Below, one piece after another: positions 35,785 to 44,417 of a DNA stretch of 64,000 nt (position 1 is its first letter; each line of letters starts with the position of its first letter). Below the pieces are notes generated by a model. It made no database searches. It was not told the DNA's origin and was given only the letters and a program-made list of their open reading frames with translations. Source of the DNA: CAIOHW01 sp964432565 (GTDB taxonomy: Bacteria > Bdellovibrionota > UBA1018); NCBI GenBank assembly GCA_964432565.1, contig CAYSOA010000006.1:1-64000 (forward strand), in the 5' to 3' direction. The position numbers and the translations under genes are program-made.

Positions 35785-36746
35785 CGCACACCATCGGCGC
35801 AGAGGCCGCGAGCGAGAACATCAGGACCTGACCAACCACCATAGAGCACGGCATCCGGACCGAGGGCCGCCGGAGCTTCCCCCGCACCGTCCCAGAACGA
35901 TCGCGCACTCCAACGGGCATTCTTTTGGACCGAAACACCTCGGGAGACCCAGATCCCGCGGTCCACTCGACGGCAGTATCGCTCCATCAGGACGCCCCAG
36001 CTCTCAGGCAGTGTCCCGTCCTCGTATCTTTGCATCAATTGCAGGTGGGCATTCCACCAAAGTCGCGGAGAACCGATATCCAGCCAGGGAGCCGAAAAGA
36101 CATGAACTCCGACACGGTAACTCTGCACAGCGGGCAGGAGGATGTCCCTGACGAAGTCGGCAGAAGACCCCAAGGGAAGGGATGCCACTGCCTCGGGCTC
36201 AAGAACAGCCGAGCCGGAGTACATCAGGCCGGTAGTCGAAGCCTCCCCGATCGCAGACATTCGCTCACCCTCAGGATCGATCAAAATCTCACTGTACTGC
36301 TGCTCGGAGGTGCCCTGGCTCTTCAGGAGCGCAAGCGTGATGATCACCCCATGCTTCGCGCGGAGCCGTTCGTGGGTCGCAGCGAGCTCGCGATACGACA
36401 CTCCGCTCAACGTATCGGCATTCACAATGAAGAAGCTCCCGCTTCCCTCGATCCTCTCCAGAATCGGAAGCGCGTTGCGAATTCCACCGCCGCTACCTAG
36501 AATCCGATCGGACTCGTCACTGAAGTGGATTCCCGGATCTATTTCTCGAAGACCGGTGCGAGCAACTTCGGGCAGGTGATGGACATTGGCGACCACGTCC
36601 TGCACCCCGGCGTCACGCAGCGAATGAAGCGCAAACCGACTGCAGGGAGTTCCCATCACCGGAATCAGGGGCTTGGGCGTCACCAGGGAAAACGGCCGAA
36701 GTCGGGTGCCCAGTCCCGCTGCCATGAGCATCGCCTTGGTGGGCAT
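35769..36746 (-). CDS. murU: MurNAc-1-phosphate uridylyltransferase-like nucleotidyltransferase
   Basis: A 325-residue sugar-nucleotide transferase. It opens with AAGLGTRLRPFSLVTPKPLIPV, the nucleotide-binding signature, and has NADTLSG for metal binding. MurU makes UDP-MurNAc from MurNAc-alpha-1-phosphate, bypassing de novo synthesis. The assignment rests on its close pairing with an AmgK-type kinase just upstream. The C-terminal 100 residues exceed MurU's usual length and include a hexapeptide-like tail (GIWVSRGVSVQKNARW; ALGPDAVLYGG), which could be regulatory or indicate another sugar. Confidence 0.8.
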   Translation of the reverse strand: MPTKAMLMAAGLGTRLRPFSLVTPKPLIPVMGTPCSRFALHSLRDAGVQDVVANVHHLPEVARTGLREIDPGIHFSDESDRILGSGGGIRNALPILERIEGSGSFFIVNADTLSGVSYRELAATHERLRAKHGVIITLALLKSQGTSEQQYSEILIDPEGERMSAIGEASTTGLMYSGSAVLEPEAVASLPLGSSADFVRDILLPAVQSYRVGVHVFSAPWLDIGSPRLWWNAHLQLMQRYEDGTLPESWGVLMERYCRRVDRGIWVSRGVSVQKNARWSARSFWDGAGEAPAALGPDAVLYGGWSGPDVLARGLCADGVRYDFE

Positions 36747-36759
36747 TTCAATCCTCTCG

Positions 36760-37845
36760 TCAAAAGTAATAGTAGTGGAACAAAACCTCGCGCAGCCGGG
36801 AAAATCTCGGGTACTTCAGCAGCGTCCTTCGGATGTTCTCGAAGGTGTTGCCAATGTACTTGAGATAAGTCGCGTTGCCCCTGCGATTCAGGAACGAAGC
36901 AAAACTTCCGATCGCCTTGAAGTTCCGCTGCACGGCCATGAGGTCGAAGATTTCACCAAAACGCTCCCGATCGAGACGGCTACCCGAGATCGCCTCATGG
37001 CGGGCGACATAGTAATCCAGCAGGCGAATGATCTGTGCTTCCTCAAGCTGGTAATAACTGTCCCTGAGAAGCGACACGAGGTCATACTGGGCGGGGCCCA
37101 TTCGAGCGTCCTGAAAGTCGATCATGACGAACTCACGAGCCGCTTCGCCGGCGTCCAGGACCATGACATTTCTGGAGTGAAAGTCCCGGTGCGCCAGGAC
37201 CCGCGGCTCCGCTGCAAGCACCCGACAGATTTCACCGAAACCGTCCTCCAGAATGTTCCGATCCTCGTCTGAAATTCGGCGCTGCAGGTACTTTTCGTAA
37301 AAATGCTCGATCGTGAAGCGGCATTCCCACATCAACTTTTCGACATCGAAGGCGAGATCAAAGGCCTCGATCCTCCGTGCAGCCCCTTCCGGCCCACCGC
37401 GAACCTGCATCTGCACCAGCAAGTCGATGACCCGCTCATAATAGTGTCGCTCGCCATCCGAGCTGGAGCAGTCCTGAAGTAGGCGCAGCAGCGTCACATC
37501 GCCCAGATCCTCGAGCACGATCAGGCCCCGGGCGGGATCCAGGTCAAAGACTCGAGGAACCCGCACCCCGGACGCCTCCAGATGCTCCCGCACCACGAGA
37601 AAGGGCAGGTCTCGCCCCAGCTCGACGTAGGGCTCCATGCGCATCACAATGCAGCTTGCGGCGCCACCAGGCATCACGGGCTGATGAAGCTCCACCCGAT
37701 GATAGGTGCGAGAGCTCGCGTCCCCGGGCAGCCTTGTCACGGATTTGAGTTGGGAGTGGACACCGGCGGCCCATTGAATGACGTCTGATTCCATGATCGT
37801 CCTGATCTCTTCCATCGCCCGCTGGAGCGAATCCTTCATGTTCAA
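36760..37845 (-). CDS. amgK: AmgK-like sugar anomeric kinase
   Basis: A 361-residue kinase of the aminoglycoside-phosphotransferase fold. The catalytic loop is VLAHRDFHSRNVMVLD, followed by the metal-binding FVMIDFQDARMGP. AmgK phosphorylates MurNAc (and GlcNAc) at the anomeric position, feeding MurU; the neighbouring murU supports this reading. Spacing to murU is 13 bases. With anmK opposite, a MurNAc-6-phosphate phosphatase (MupP) would be needed to link the two, and none is seen here. Its start overlaps the stop of the next upstream gene by four bases. Confidence 0.8.
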   Translation of the reverse strand: MNMKDSLQRAMEEIRTIMESDVIQWAAGVHSQLKSVTRLPGDASSRTYHRVELHQPVMPGGAASCIVMRMEPYVELGRDLPFLVVREHLEASGVRVPRVFDLDPARGLIVLEDLGDVTLLRLLQDCSSSDGERHYYERVIDLLVQMQVRGGPEGAARRIEAFDLAFDVEKLMWECRFTIEHFYEKYLQRRISDEDRNILEDGFGEICRVLAAEPRVLAHRDFHSRNVMVLDAGEAAREFVMIDFQDARMGPAQYDLVSLLRDSYYQLEEAQIIRLLDYYVARHEAISGSRLDRERFGEIFDLMAVQRNFKAIGSFASFLNRRGNATYLKYIGNTFENIRRTLLKYPRFSRLREVLFHYYYF

Positions 37846-38540
37846 AATTCCTTCAGCCTACTGACAATTTCACCAAACTGGCGCCTACGGACAACAGGAT
37901 TCGACAAAGGTACCCTCCGGGCAACCGCTGTCCGAGCTTCTTCTTGAAACCGAACTGCCCGAGCACGGCCGGGGTCGCTCAGCGCTTCGGCCCTGTGCGC
38001 CCAGAACGTCGCCACCCCACGAGGGTCAAACCGCGCCTGATAAAGCAGTTCTACCATCTTCCGGGACAACCCCTCATATGTCAGCGCGATCAGATCATGC
38101 GCCTGGAGCACGGCAACCGACGGGTCCGCGTCGAGGGCAACGGCGAGCGCAACCAACGCGGCAAACTCGTTCTCGTATCGCAGCCCACGCAGCACACTCA
38201 GAGAAAAGTACCAGCGTCGTGCCGGCAAAACGACCAGCGGAGGATCAGAGGCAGACGAACGAAGAAACTCCACGCGAGGACGGCTCTGGAGCCCCAGTTG
38301 GCGCGCCGTCTCGAGCACGTGTTTCTCGAGCACGGCGTCGCCGAAGCTGGTCCAGCGACCCTCAACTTCGGCCACCAGCAAGCTTTCGTTCGCCTGCGCC
38401 TGCCGCGCCCGTTCGGCCTCGGAGGGAACCTTCGTCCCCCGCGGCGAAACGCAGGCTGCCAGAGCCAAAACGATCGCGCACGCGCGCGAGAGCAGCGCTG
38501 CAGTGCGTTTCCGGTGTTGCTGGGGGACTCGATTCTTCAT
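37842..38540 (-). CDS. Lipoprotein related to M48 metalloproteases, active site lost
   Basis: A 232-residue lipoprotein (lipobox LAAC, Cys30). Residues 105-136 (LPARRWYFSLSVLRGLRY, then ENEFAALVALAVALDAD) follow the M48 pattern in which a GLL segment and dELaaVlaHEiaH occur, but HExxH is replaced by ALAVAL. The later KMVELLYQARFDPRGVATFWAH matches the M48 helix usually reading ELLxxAGYDPxG. So it looks like a protease-dead M48 (BepA/LoiP-like) lipoprotein, possibly a chaperone of outer-membrane assembly. I chose the ATG at 38540; an earlier one at 38612 adds 24 residues. Its stop overlaps the amgK start by 4 bases. Confidence 0.6.
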   Translation of the reverse strand: MKNRVPQQHRKRTAALLSRACAIVLALAACVSPRGTKVPSEAERARQAQANESLLVAEVEGRWTSFGDAVLEKHVLETARQLGLQSRPRVEFLRSSASDPPLVVLPARRWYFSLSVLRGLRYENEFAALVALAVALDADPSVAVLQAHDLIALTYEGLSRKMVELLYQARFDPRGVATFWAHRAEALSDPGRARAVRFQEEARTAVARRVPLSNPVVRRRQFGEIVSRLKEF

Positions 38541-38630
38541 TGCGTTCTTCAAATCTTCAAGGATAGCGTACGGCTGTTTTCCAGAATGAATGAACTCAGG
38601 GAAACAACTCAACAGGAAAGGATCTCCTCA

Positions 38631-39218
38631 ATGAATGCAAATGGAATGATCAGGAAGTTTTTTTCGGGTGCCGCCGCTGCGGTCCTCTTGATTGCCGCCA
38701 CGCCGGCTGGCGCCACCGACTCCGTGGAGTTCAACACGATCGAGCTTCAGGCCCTCAGCAACGTCACCCCGTTGAACCTGATCAACTGGAAGGTCGGCGA
38801 CACGATGAACTACAACCTCTCGATGCTTTTCGGCAAAGGCACGATGGTGAAGACGGTCAGCAAGGAAGAAGGAAATGGAGTCTGGCTGCACCAGGACATC
38901 AACATCATGGGCCAGAACCAGACGGTCGACGTGCTTTTTGATCGTGCGACGGCCAAGATTCTGAAGATGCTTCAGAACGGAAAAGAAGTTCAGGTTCCCG
39001 ACGAAAAGATCGAAGTCATTTCTCAGGACTATGCAGAGATCACGGTTCCTGCTGGAACCTTCCAGTCGATCCACATCATCGCGAAGAGCCCCAAGGTGTC
39101 GCGAATCGAGATGTGGGCAAACCCCTCGCAGACGGCCATCGATGGCGCGCTCAAGCAGATCATGGCGACCCAGTTCGGAAACATGACGATCGAGCTGACG
39201 TCCTTCAAACGCAACTAA
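38631..39218 (+). CDS. Exported protein of unknown function
   Basis: A 195-residue protein with a signal peptide (MIRKFFSGAAAAVLLIAATPAGA). The mature part is a beta-rich domain (LINWKVGDTMNYNLSMLFG; ITVPAGTFQSIHIIAKSPKV; RIEMWANPSQTAIDGALKQI) resembling DUF3108-like periplasmic domains, whose function is unsettled. The ATG at 38631 follows AGGAAAGGA and is preferred to upstream in-frame starts. Divergent from the M48-like gene, and followed by a strong terminator. Confidence 0.75.
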   Translation: MNANGMIRKFFSGAAAAVLLIAATPAGATDSVEFNTIELQALSNVTPLNLINWKVGDTMNYNLSMLFGKGTMVKTVSKEEGNGVWLHQDINIMGQNQTVDVLFDRATAKILKMLQNGKEVQVPDEKIEVISQDYAEITVPAGTFQSIHIIAKSPKVSRIEMWANPSQTAIDGALKQIMATQFGNMTIELTSFKRN

Positions 39219-39242
39219 ACGCGGCGTTTCAGGTAGAAAACA

Positions 39243-39278
39243 AAAAGGCCGGCGGGAGACAGCTCCTGCCGGCCTTTT
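39243..39278 (+). terminator. Strong bidirectional terminator
   Basis: A 16-base stem (39243-39258 and 39263-39278, one G-T pair) with a 4-base loop, A run before and T run after. It ends the exported-protein gene and also the deoxynucleoside kinase gene approaching on the other strand. Confidence 0.9.
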
Positions 39279-39315
39279 CTGTTACTAGAAACCTCTTCGA
39301 TCCACGCAATGCGTG

Positions 39316-40002
39316 TCAGCCGAGGCTCATGGCGGACTGAGCGATCTCCCGATGTGCCCCACCCTCCAAAAAAAGATCCCGTTGATCAAGGGCGCTCAGG
39401 ATCTGGGAGCAAACCTGATCGAAGTGTTCCGGGTTATGGAGAAAGTCCAGATCATCGCTGGGAACGATCAGCTTCTTTCCCTGATCGTATGTTCCCATCC
39501 ACTCGTCGTAGTATCGATTCAGGCTTTCAAGGTAGTCATCCGGGATCGACTTTTCGTAGTCCCGTCCCCGCTTCGCAATTCGCTCCTTGAGCCGTGGAAG
39601 CGACTTTTTCAAGTAAATCACCAAGTCCGGCGGAGTCAGGAAGGACGCCATCGTCCGGTAAAGCTCCAGGTAGTTCCGGTAGTCGCGCTCCTGCATCTGG
39701 CCGGTCTCGTACAGATTTCGGGCAAAAATATTCGCATCTTCGTAGATGCTTCGATCCTGAATGGCGCTATCCGTTCCCGCGGTCACCTTTTGATGAGCCT
39801 TGAAGCGGTGGTTGAGGAAGAACACCTGAAGAGGAAAGGACCAACGGCTCATGTCCTGATAAAAATCCGCCAGATAGGGGTTCTCCGCGACGCACTCGAA
39901 GTGTGGAGACCACCCGAAACGACGCGAGAGCATCTGCGTCAGTGTCGTCTTCCCAGTGCCGATGTTCCCTGCAATGGCGATAAATATTTTTTGGCTGAAC
40001 AA
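39316..40002 (-). CDS. Deoxynucleoside kinase
   Basis: A 228-residue salvage kinase of the dGK/dCK family that phosphorylates deoxynucleosides. P-loop AGNIGTGKTTLTQML, the catalytic ENPYLADFYQD region, DRSIYEDANIFARNL (with the DRS motif) and the lid RGRDYEK are all present. Starting at TTG 40002 places a G-rich Shine-Dalgarno (GGGGGGGTGG) just upstream; the frame stays open for another 53 codons, but those residues are not family-like. Substrate preference (dA/dG or dC) is not fixed by sequence alone. Confidence 0.88.
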   Translation of the reverse strand: MFSQKIFIAIAGNIGTGKTTLTQMLSRRFGWSPHFECVAENPYLADFYQDMSRWSFPLQVFFLNHRFKAHQKVTAGTDSAIQDRSIYEDANIFARNLYETGQMQERDYRNYLELYRTMASFLTPPDLVIYLKKSLPRLKERIAKRGRDYEKSIPDDYLESLNRYYDEWMGTYDQGKKLIVPSDDLDFLHNPEHFDQVCSQILSALDQRDLFLEGGAHREIAQSAMSLG

Positions 40003-40039
40003 AGCCCACCCCCCCTGCTTTTTGCGTAGGGTGAAGGTC

Positions 40040-41014
40040 TTAGGTTGAGGGGCGTTGAAGGTCAAGGGCGGCGGCATTTTTTGCGCCACGGTCCTGGCGT
40101 CGCCGGATCTCCGCCTGCAGCACTTCGGGATCCCACCAGAGCAAGTCGAGGCCGCTCTCACCCACCAGACGCTGGTACCCCTTCGGGAAAAGGTTGAGAT
40201 ATCGTTGTGAAATCGGCAGTGCTGCGTCGCTGTTTTTCAAGGCGGCCCAGATCTCCCACCCTGCCGACTCATCAAGCTCCTGAGCCTGCCTATCCAGAAC
40301 AGAAAAAGGACGCGTAGATGACGCGCCGCCAACACCCGCGGTTCGGCGTGACTCGTCATGCCAAGCTCGCCAGTGCGGACGACGTCTTTGCTGCGCATTC
40401 GCCCCTCGCCAGGCCTGCTGCAGCTCCCTCTCTCCCGCACTTCGCTCTCCACGCACCAGAAGCACATATCCCAGCCAAAGACGAAGCACTGGCTCGAACG
40501 GGTTCATGCGAACGGCAAGCCGAAAGGTTTCAGCGGCCAGGTCCGGCTGGCCCGACAAAAGCTCGGCTTGCCCTTTTCGCGCCAGCAGATCGACCGCGGG
40601 ACCCTCTGTCCTCAGTGCAACCCCCAGATGTCCGAGAGCCGCTCGATGGTTTCCTGCGATCAGGGCATTCACACCCGCCTGATGCAGCCGCGCCCCCTCA
40701 CCCGATAGCAAGGCTCTCGAGACCACGCCCACACGGCCCACGAGGCGCCCGCGTACCGCAGCATCCTTTTGAAGGGAGTGACTGAAAACCAGAACCCGAC
40801 TGGCCTCCTCGCGTCGACCCAGCATCAGCAGTTGATCTGCAAGCTCTGAGGCGAGGCTGACATCAAATGGCTGGCGTGCCAGCTGTTGCTTCAGCTCCAC
40901 GACCAGTGTCTCCCGATCCAACGCTCGTGGGGCAGCGCGATCGGCCCGAGCGGCCGATCCCGCCACAAGCAATATCCATAACGCCAGAATGCTGACTGTC
41001 GACGGCCGCAACAC
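40040..41014 (-). CDS. Exported TPR-like protein
   Basis: A 324-residue protein with an N-terminal signal or anchor (TVSILALWILLVAGSAARA) and helical repeats resembling tetratricopeptide repeats (HQAGVNALIAGNHRAALGHLG; RKGQAELLSGQPDLAAETFRL; AVRMNPFEPVLRLWLGYVLL). TPR proteins mediate protein contacts. The start is uncertain: an ATG at 41062 would overlap the divergent gene's ATG in the same CATG, so the GTG at 41014, just before the signal peptide, is preferred. No specific partner is suggested. Confidence 0.7.
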   Translation of the reverse strand: MLRPSTVSILALWILLVAGSAARADRAAPRALDRETLVVELKQQLARQPFDVSLASELADQLLMLGRREEASRVLVFSHSLQKDAAVRGRLVGRVGVVSRALLSGEGARLHQAGVNALIAGNHRAALGHLGVALRTEGPAVDLLARKGQAELLSGQPDLAAETFRLAVRMNPFEPVLRLWLGYVLLVRGERSAGERELQQAWRGANAQQRRRPHWRAWHDESRRTAGVGGASSTRPFSVLDRQAQELDESAGWEIWAALKNSDAALPISQRYLNLFPKGYQRLVGESGLDLLWWDPEVLQAEIRRRQDRGAKNAAALDLQRPST

Positions 41015-41060
41015 CCGCGTTTTCTCGACAGCCCCTGTAGGCACCGTTAGACTTCCTCTC

Positions 41061-42032
41061 ATGTTCTGCAAATTCCCTCGGGCGAGTCGCGCAGTTCAAG
41101 CCCTATTTCTGCTGCTCAGCCTGGTTTCCACCGAGGCTCGTGCCGCGCTCATTGAAACCCGGTCCTTTGAGGCCACCCTGGAACGGCGATCGACATCGGG
41201 CAGGATCCTGCTTCTCAAAAGTTCAGGGCCGATGCCGGGCCGCGGACAGCTCGTACTCCTGAGAAGCGCCGCTGGCCCGCTGGTCGCAGTACGCACGAGA
41301 AAGGTCTACGAGGCCGGACGCTTCGCAGGACAGATCGTGCGCGAATATGACATCTCTTCCCTGGAGGATGGCTCAACCTACCGGGCGCTCTTGAAGCTGC
41401 GCGACCTGATCGTGGATGTCGAAGATCTTCCCATGAGACCCCCTGAAGATCTCGACGTCGAGCTGGATCGCGATCGCCTTTCCAGCCGACTGAGTGCCGA
41501 CGAAGAGCTCGAGCTGCGCTCTCTGGTGCTCGAGGAAACCGAGGACTACGAAGAAGAGTCATCGATGCTGTCCTATCGACTCTCTCTCGTCCGACTCCCT
41601 GGTTTTTCGGAGGGGTTTATTTTTCCTGCGGCTTCGGGTGTGCGTTGGTCACAGACGATTCTGCACCCGTTGCTCCTGGACGCTCGCTGGCAGGACTCGC
41701 TGGGTATCGATCTGTCGGTCGCCTACACCCAACTCAGTGGGTACACCCCCCCCGGCACCGATAGCTTTGCCCTGATGCCGGCGTCCCTCTATGGGCGGTA
41801 CACGGTCTATCCCAATGCCAGCCTCAGCTTTCACGCCTACCTTGGAATCCAAAGCACCATCGTCCTCGGAGCCAGCGGTGACGAACCCGAACTTTCGGAT
41901 GCGATCACTCTGCTCACCTATTCGCAGCCCGCGGTCGGGCTCGGAATATCCCTTGAGGTCGGGCCCCAGTGGTGGCTCGTCTTTGATGGGGGAACCGACC
42001 AGTTTGGAATGAGCGTCGGAATCAAGTTTTAG
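41061..42032 (+). CDS. Exported protein, possible outer-membrane beta-barrel
   Basis: A 323-residue protein with signal peptide (ALFLLLSLVSTEARA). An N-terminal beta-rich domain (LLLKSSGPMPGRGQLVLLRSAAG) and an acidic middle (DEELELRSLVLEETEDYEEE) precede a glycine- and aromatic-rich C-terminal region with alternating hydrophobic strands (SLGIDLSVAYTQLSGYTPPG; PAVGLGISLEVGPQWWLVF) and a final phenylalanine (SVGIKF), typical of outer-membrane barrels. No named family is recognised. The lptM-lysA-dap operon begins 14 bases downstream, probably on the same transcript. Confidence 0.72.
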   Translation: MFCKFPRASRAVQALFLLLSLVSTEARAALIETRSFEATLERRSTSGRILLLKSSGPMPGRGQLVLLRSAAGPLVAVRTRKVYEAGRFAGQIVREYDISSLEDGSTYRALLKLRDLIVDVEDLPMRPPEDLDVELDRDRLSSRLSADEELELRSLVLEETEDYEEESSMLSYRLSLVRLPGFSEGFIFPAASGVRWSQTILHPLLLDARWQDSLGIDLSVAYTQLSGYTPPGTDSFALMPASLYGRYTVYPNASLSFHAYLGIQSTIVLGASGDEPELSDAITLLTYSQPAVGLGISLEVGPQWWLVFDGGTDQFGMSVGIKF

Positions 42033-42046
42033 GAGGATCCAGTCCC

Positions 42047-42211
42047 ATGCCCGCTGCATTTCAGTTGTTGTTCGTGGTCGGTGTCAGCTCGTTCCTGCTC
42101 AATGCCTGCGGAGTGAAGGGCCCTCCGCTGCCGCCGATTCCGAGTGCGGCCGAGCTCTCATCGCCTGCACCGAGTCCGACGCCAACCGCCTCGAAGGAGC
42201 GAGCGGAATGA
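42047..42211 (+). CDS. lptM: LptM/YifL-like small lipoprotein
   Basis: A 54-residue lipoprotein too small for most gene finders. The signal VVGVSSFLLNAC ends in a lipobox, and the mature start CGVKGPPLPP matches the CGxKGP pattern of LptM (YifL), which helps mature the LptD translocon of lipopolysaccharide export. In many proteobacteria this gene sits directly before lysA or dapF, as here. AGGAGG lies about ten bases upstream. Its stop overlaps the lysA start (ATGA). The rest is Pro/Ser/Ala-rich. Confidence 0.85.
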   Translation: MPAAFQLLFVVGVSSFLLNACGVKGPPLPPIPSAAELSSPAPSPTPTASKERAE

Positions 42212-43506
42212 GTCGGCCACTGGACTTTTTCAACTACCAGGCGAACTCGCTGACCTGTGGGGGCATCCCCCTTTCGGAGATCGCGGGAAGAATCGGCACT
42301 CCGGTCTACATCTATTCGGCCGAGGCCTTCACTTCGCGGCTGGCCGACCTGCAGGCGGGCCTGTCGCCCCTTCGTGACGCGACAGTTTGCTATGCGGTCA
42401 AGAGCAACTCGAACCTTGCCGTCCTTCGAACCCTCGCTGCAGCCGGAGCGGGGGCGGATCTCGTGTCGGGAGGCGAGCTTCACCGTGCCCTGGTTGCCGG
42501 CATCTCTCCCTCAAAGATCGTGTTTTCAGGAGTCGGCAAGCGTGATGAAGAAATTGAGGCGGGCCTTCTGTGTTCGGATGACGGCATCTACTCATTTCAT
42601 GTCGAGTCCCTGGAGGAGCTGCTGCGAATCGAGGCCGTGGCATCAAGACTCGGCCGCCGGGCGCGCGTGGCTTTTCGGTTCAATCCCAACATCAATGCAA
42701 GGACGCATCCTTACATCAGCACCGGACTGAAACGAAACAAGTTTGGAATGAACCGAAGCGAGCTTCTTGAGGGGGCAAGGATTTCGCTCTCGATGAGTGC
42801 CGTTCAGGTCTGTGGGCTCAGCATTCATATCGGAAGCCAGCTCCTCTCGCTGGCACCGCTTCGTGAGGCGTATGCATCCGTCAGCCGGATGGTCGACGAA
42901 GTGGAGGATATTCTCGAGCGGCCGCTCGAATTCGTCGATCTCGGTGGAGGAGTGGGCGTCTCTTACGAACTGACCGGAAAACGCCCCCCAAGCCTTTCAG
43001 CCTACACGTCTACCATTGTTCGAGCCTTCGGTCCGCGATCCAGGTTCAAGTCCCGCCTCAGGATTCTGATTGAGCCGGGCCGTACCATCTCAGCCAATGC
43101 GGGCGTGCTGGTCACGAAGGTTCTGTACCGAAAGCCGCGCCCAAAGAAAGACTTTCTGGTCGTGGACGCGGGCATGAATGACCTGATGCGACCGGCTCTT
43201 TACGGCAGCCGCCATGCGGTGGTTCCGCTAAAGCGCCGCCCCGGACGCACGCCTCGGCGGGCGACCGATCTCGTGGGCCCCGTTTGCGAGAGCTCGGACT
43301 CCTTTGCCCAGGACCTGCCTCTGGACGCAATGCTCGCGTCGGGAGATCTTCTGGCAATCCTCAGCGCCGGCGCTTACGGAATGAGCATGGCCGGAAACTA
43401 CAACAGTCGCACTCGTCCTGCCGAAGTCCTGATCGAGGACGGAAGATGGAGGGTCATCCGAGATCGCGAAAGCGTCGAGGATCTGATACGTGGAGAGCGA
43501 CCATGA
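42208..43506 (+). CDS. lysA: Diaminopimelate decarboxylase
   Basis: A 432-residue PLP enzyme that makes L-lysine from meso-diaminopimelate. The PLP lysine is Lys65 (CYAVKSNSN). Family motifs include GAGADLVSGGELHRAL, FSGVGKRDEEIEAGL, SIHIGSQLL, VDLGGGVGV, EPGRTISANAGVL and GAYGMSMAGNYNSRTRPAEV. It is the first of four lysine-biosynthesis genes in the order lysA-dapA-dapB-dapL, each overlapping the next. Confidence 0.97.
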   Translation: MSRPLDFFNYQANSLTCGGIPLSEIAGRIGTPVYIYSAEAFTSRLADLQAGLSPLRDATVCYAVKSNSNLAVLRTLAAAGAGADLVSGGELHRALVAGISPSKIVFSGVGKRDEEIEAGLLCSDDGIYSFHVESLEELLRIEAVASRLGRRARVAFRFNPNINARTHPYISTGLKRNKFGMNRSELLEGARISLSMSAVQVCGLSIHIGSQLLSLAPLREAYASVSRMVDEVEDILERPLEFVDLGGGVGVSYELTGKRPPSLSAYTSTIVRAFGPRSRFKSRLRILIEPGRTISANAGVLVTKVLYRKPRPKKDFLVVDAGMNDLMRPALYGSRHAVVPLKRRPGRTPRRATDLVGPVCESSDSFAQDLPLDAMLASGDLLAILSAGAYGMSMAGNYNSRTRPAEVLIEDGRWRVIRDRESVEDLIRGERP

Positions 43507-44417
43507 AGAACCGAATCTCCGGGGTGATCACCGCTCTTGTCACACCGTTTGACCAAACGGGTGCCATCGACTGGAAGGCCTGGCAGCGACTTCTAACCGA
43601 TCAGATTGCGGCTGGCGTCTCCGGCGTCGTTCCCTGCGGCACCACCGGCGAGTCTCCCACTCTTGAGACTGAAGAAAAAAAGCAGTTGATCTCGACCGCC
43701 ATCGACCAGTGTCGCAATACTCCGGTTGCCGTGATTGCCGGCACCGGCGGAGCATCGACCCGCGATACCGTCGACCTGTCAGAGTGGGCGTCGAAAGCCG
43801 GGGCGGACGCCGTGCTGGTGGTCACGCCGTACTACAACAAACCCTCCCAGGACGGATTACTCTCTCACTACCGCGCTGTTGCCGCCGCCGTGAGCTGTCC
43901 CGTCGTCCTCTACAATGTTCCGGGACGCACGGGTGTCGGTCTCGAGGCCCGCACCATCGCCGCACTGGCCGCTCATCCCCGCATTCGCCAGATCAAGGAG
44001 GCAACGGGGAACCCCGCCTTCGCTTCCGAGATTCAGGATCGATGCGCCAGGACCGGATCGGCGATCGACGTCCTGTCAGGCGACGATGCCACCTGGCTCC
44101 CACTTCTTGCGGCCGGAGCAAGTGGTGTCATCTCGGTTGCGAGCAACCTCTTTCCGCGCGCGATGGTGGAACTGCAGAGGTCGTGGGGGGATCGCGACTT
44201 CGACCGATGCCTCGAGATCCACCGCCTTTACTACCCCCTGTTTCGGGACTTGTTCGTAGAGTCGAATCCAGCGCCCATCAAGCACGCGCTCGGCTGGGCG
44301 GGACTCTGTGGCGGCGGCATGCGCGCGCCTCTTGCCGCCCTCTCCGAGGCATCGGCACGACGACTGGAGGAATCACTGCTGAATTGCGGCTTCACCTCAC
44401 AGGGGGGAACCCGATGA
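43503..44417 (+). CDS. dapA: 4-hydroxy-tetrahydrodipicolinate synthase
   Basis: A 304-residue aldolase-class enzyme that condenses pyruvate with aspartate semialdehyde, the first committed step to lysine. The Schiff-base lysine is Lys165 (IRQIKEATGN), Tyr137 lies in LYNVPGRT, and GTTGESPTL is the pyruvate-binding loop. The ATG at 43503 overlaps the lysA stop (ATGA). Length and motifs are standard. Confidence 0.97.
   Translation: MKNRISGVITALVTPFDQTGAIDWKAWQRLLTDQIAAGVSGVVPCGTTGESPTLETEEKKQLISTAIDQCRNTPVAVIAGTGGASTRDTVDLSEWASKAGADAVLVVTPYYNKPSQDGLLSHYRAVAAAVSCPVVLYNVPGRTGVGLEARTIAALAAHPRIRQIKEATGNPAFASEIQDRCARTGSAIDVLSGDDATWLPLLAAGASGVISVASNLFPRAMVELQRSWGDRDFDRCLEIHRLYYPLFRDLFVESNPAPIKHALGWAGLCGGGMRAPLAALSEASARRLEESLLNCGFTSQGGTR

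Noticed and set aside
42180..42212. Lysine riboswitch before lysA
   Set aside because: The leader is occupied by the lptM-like gene and its coupling overlap, leaving no space for an aptamer.
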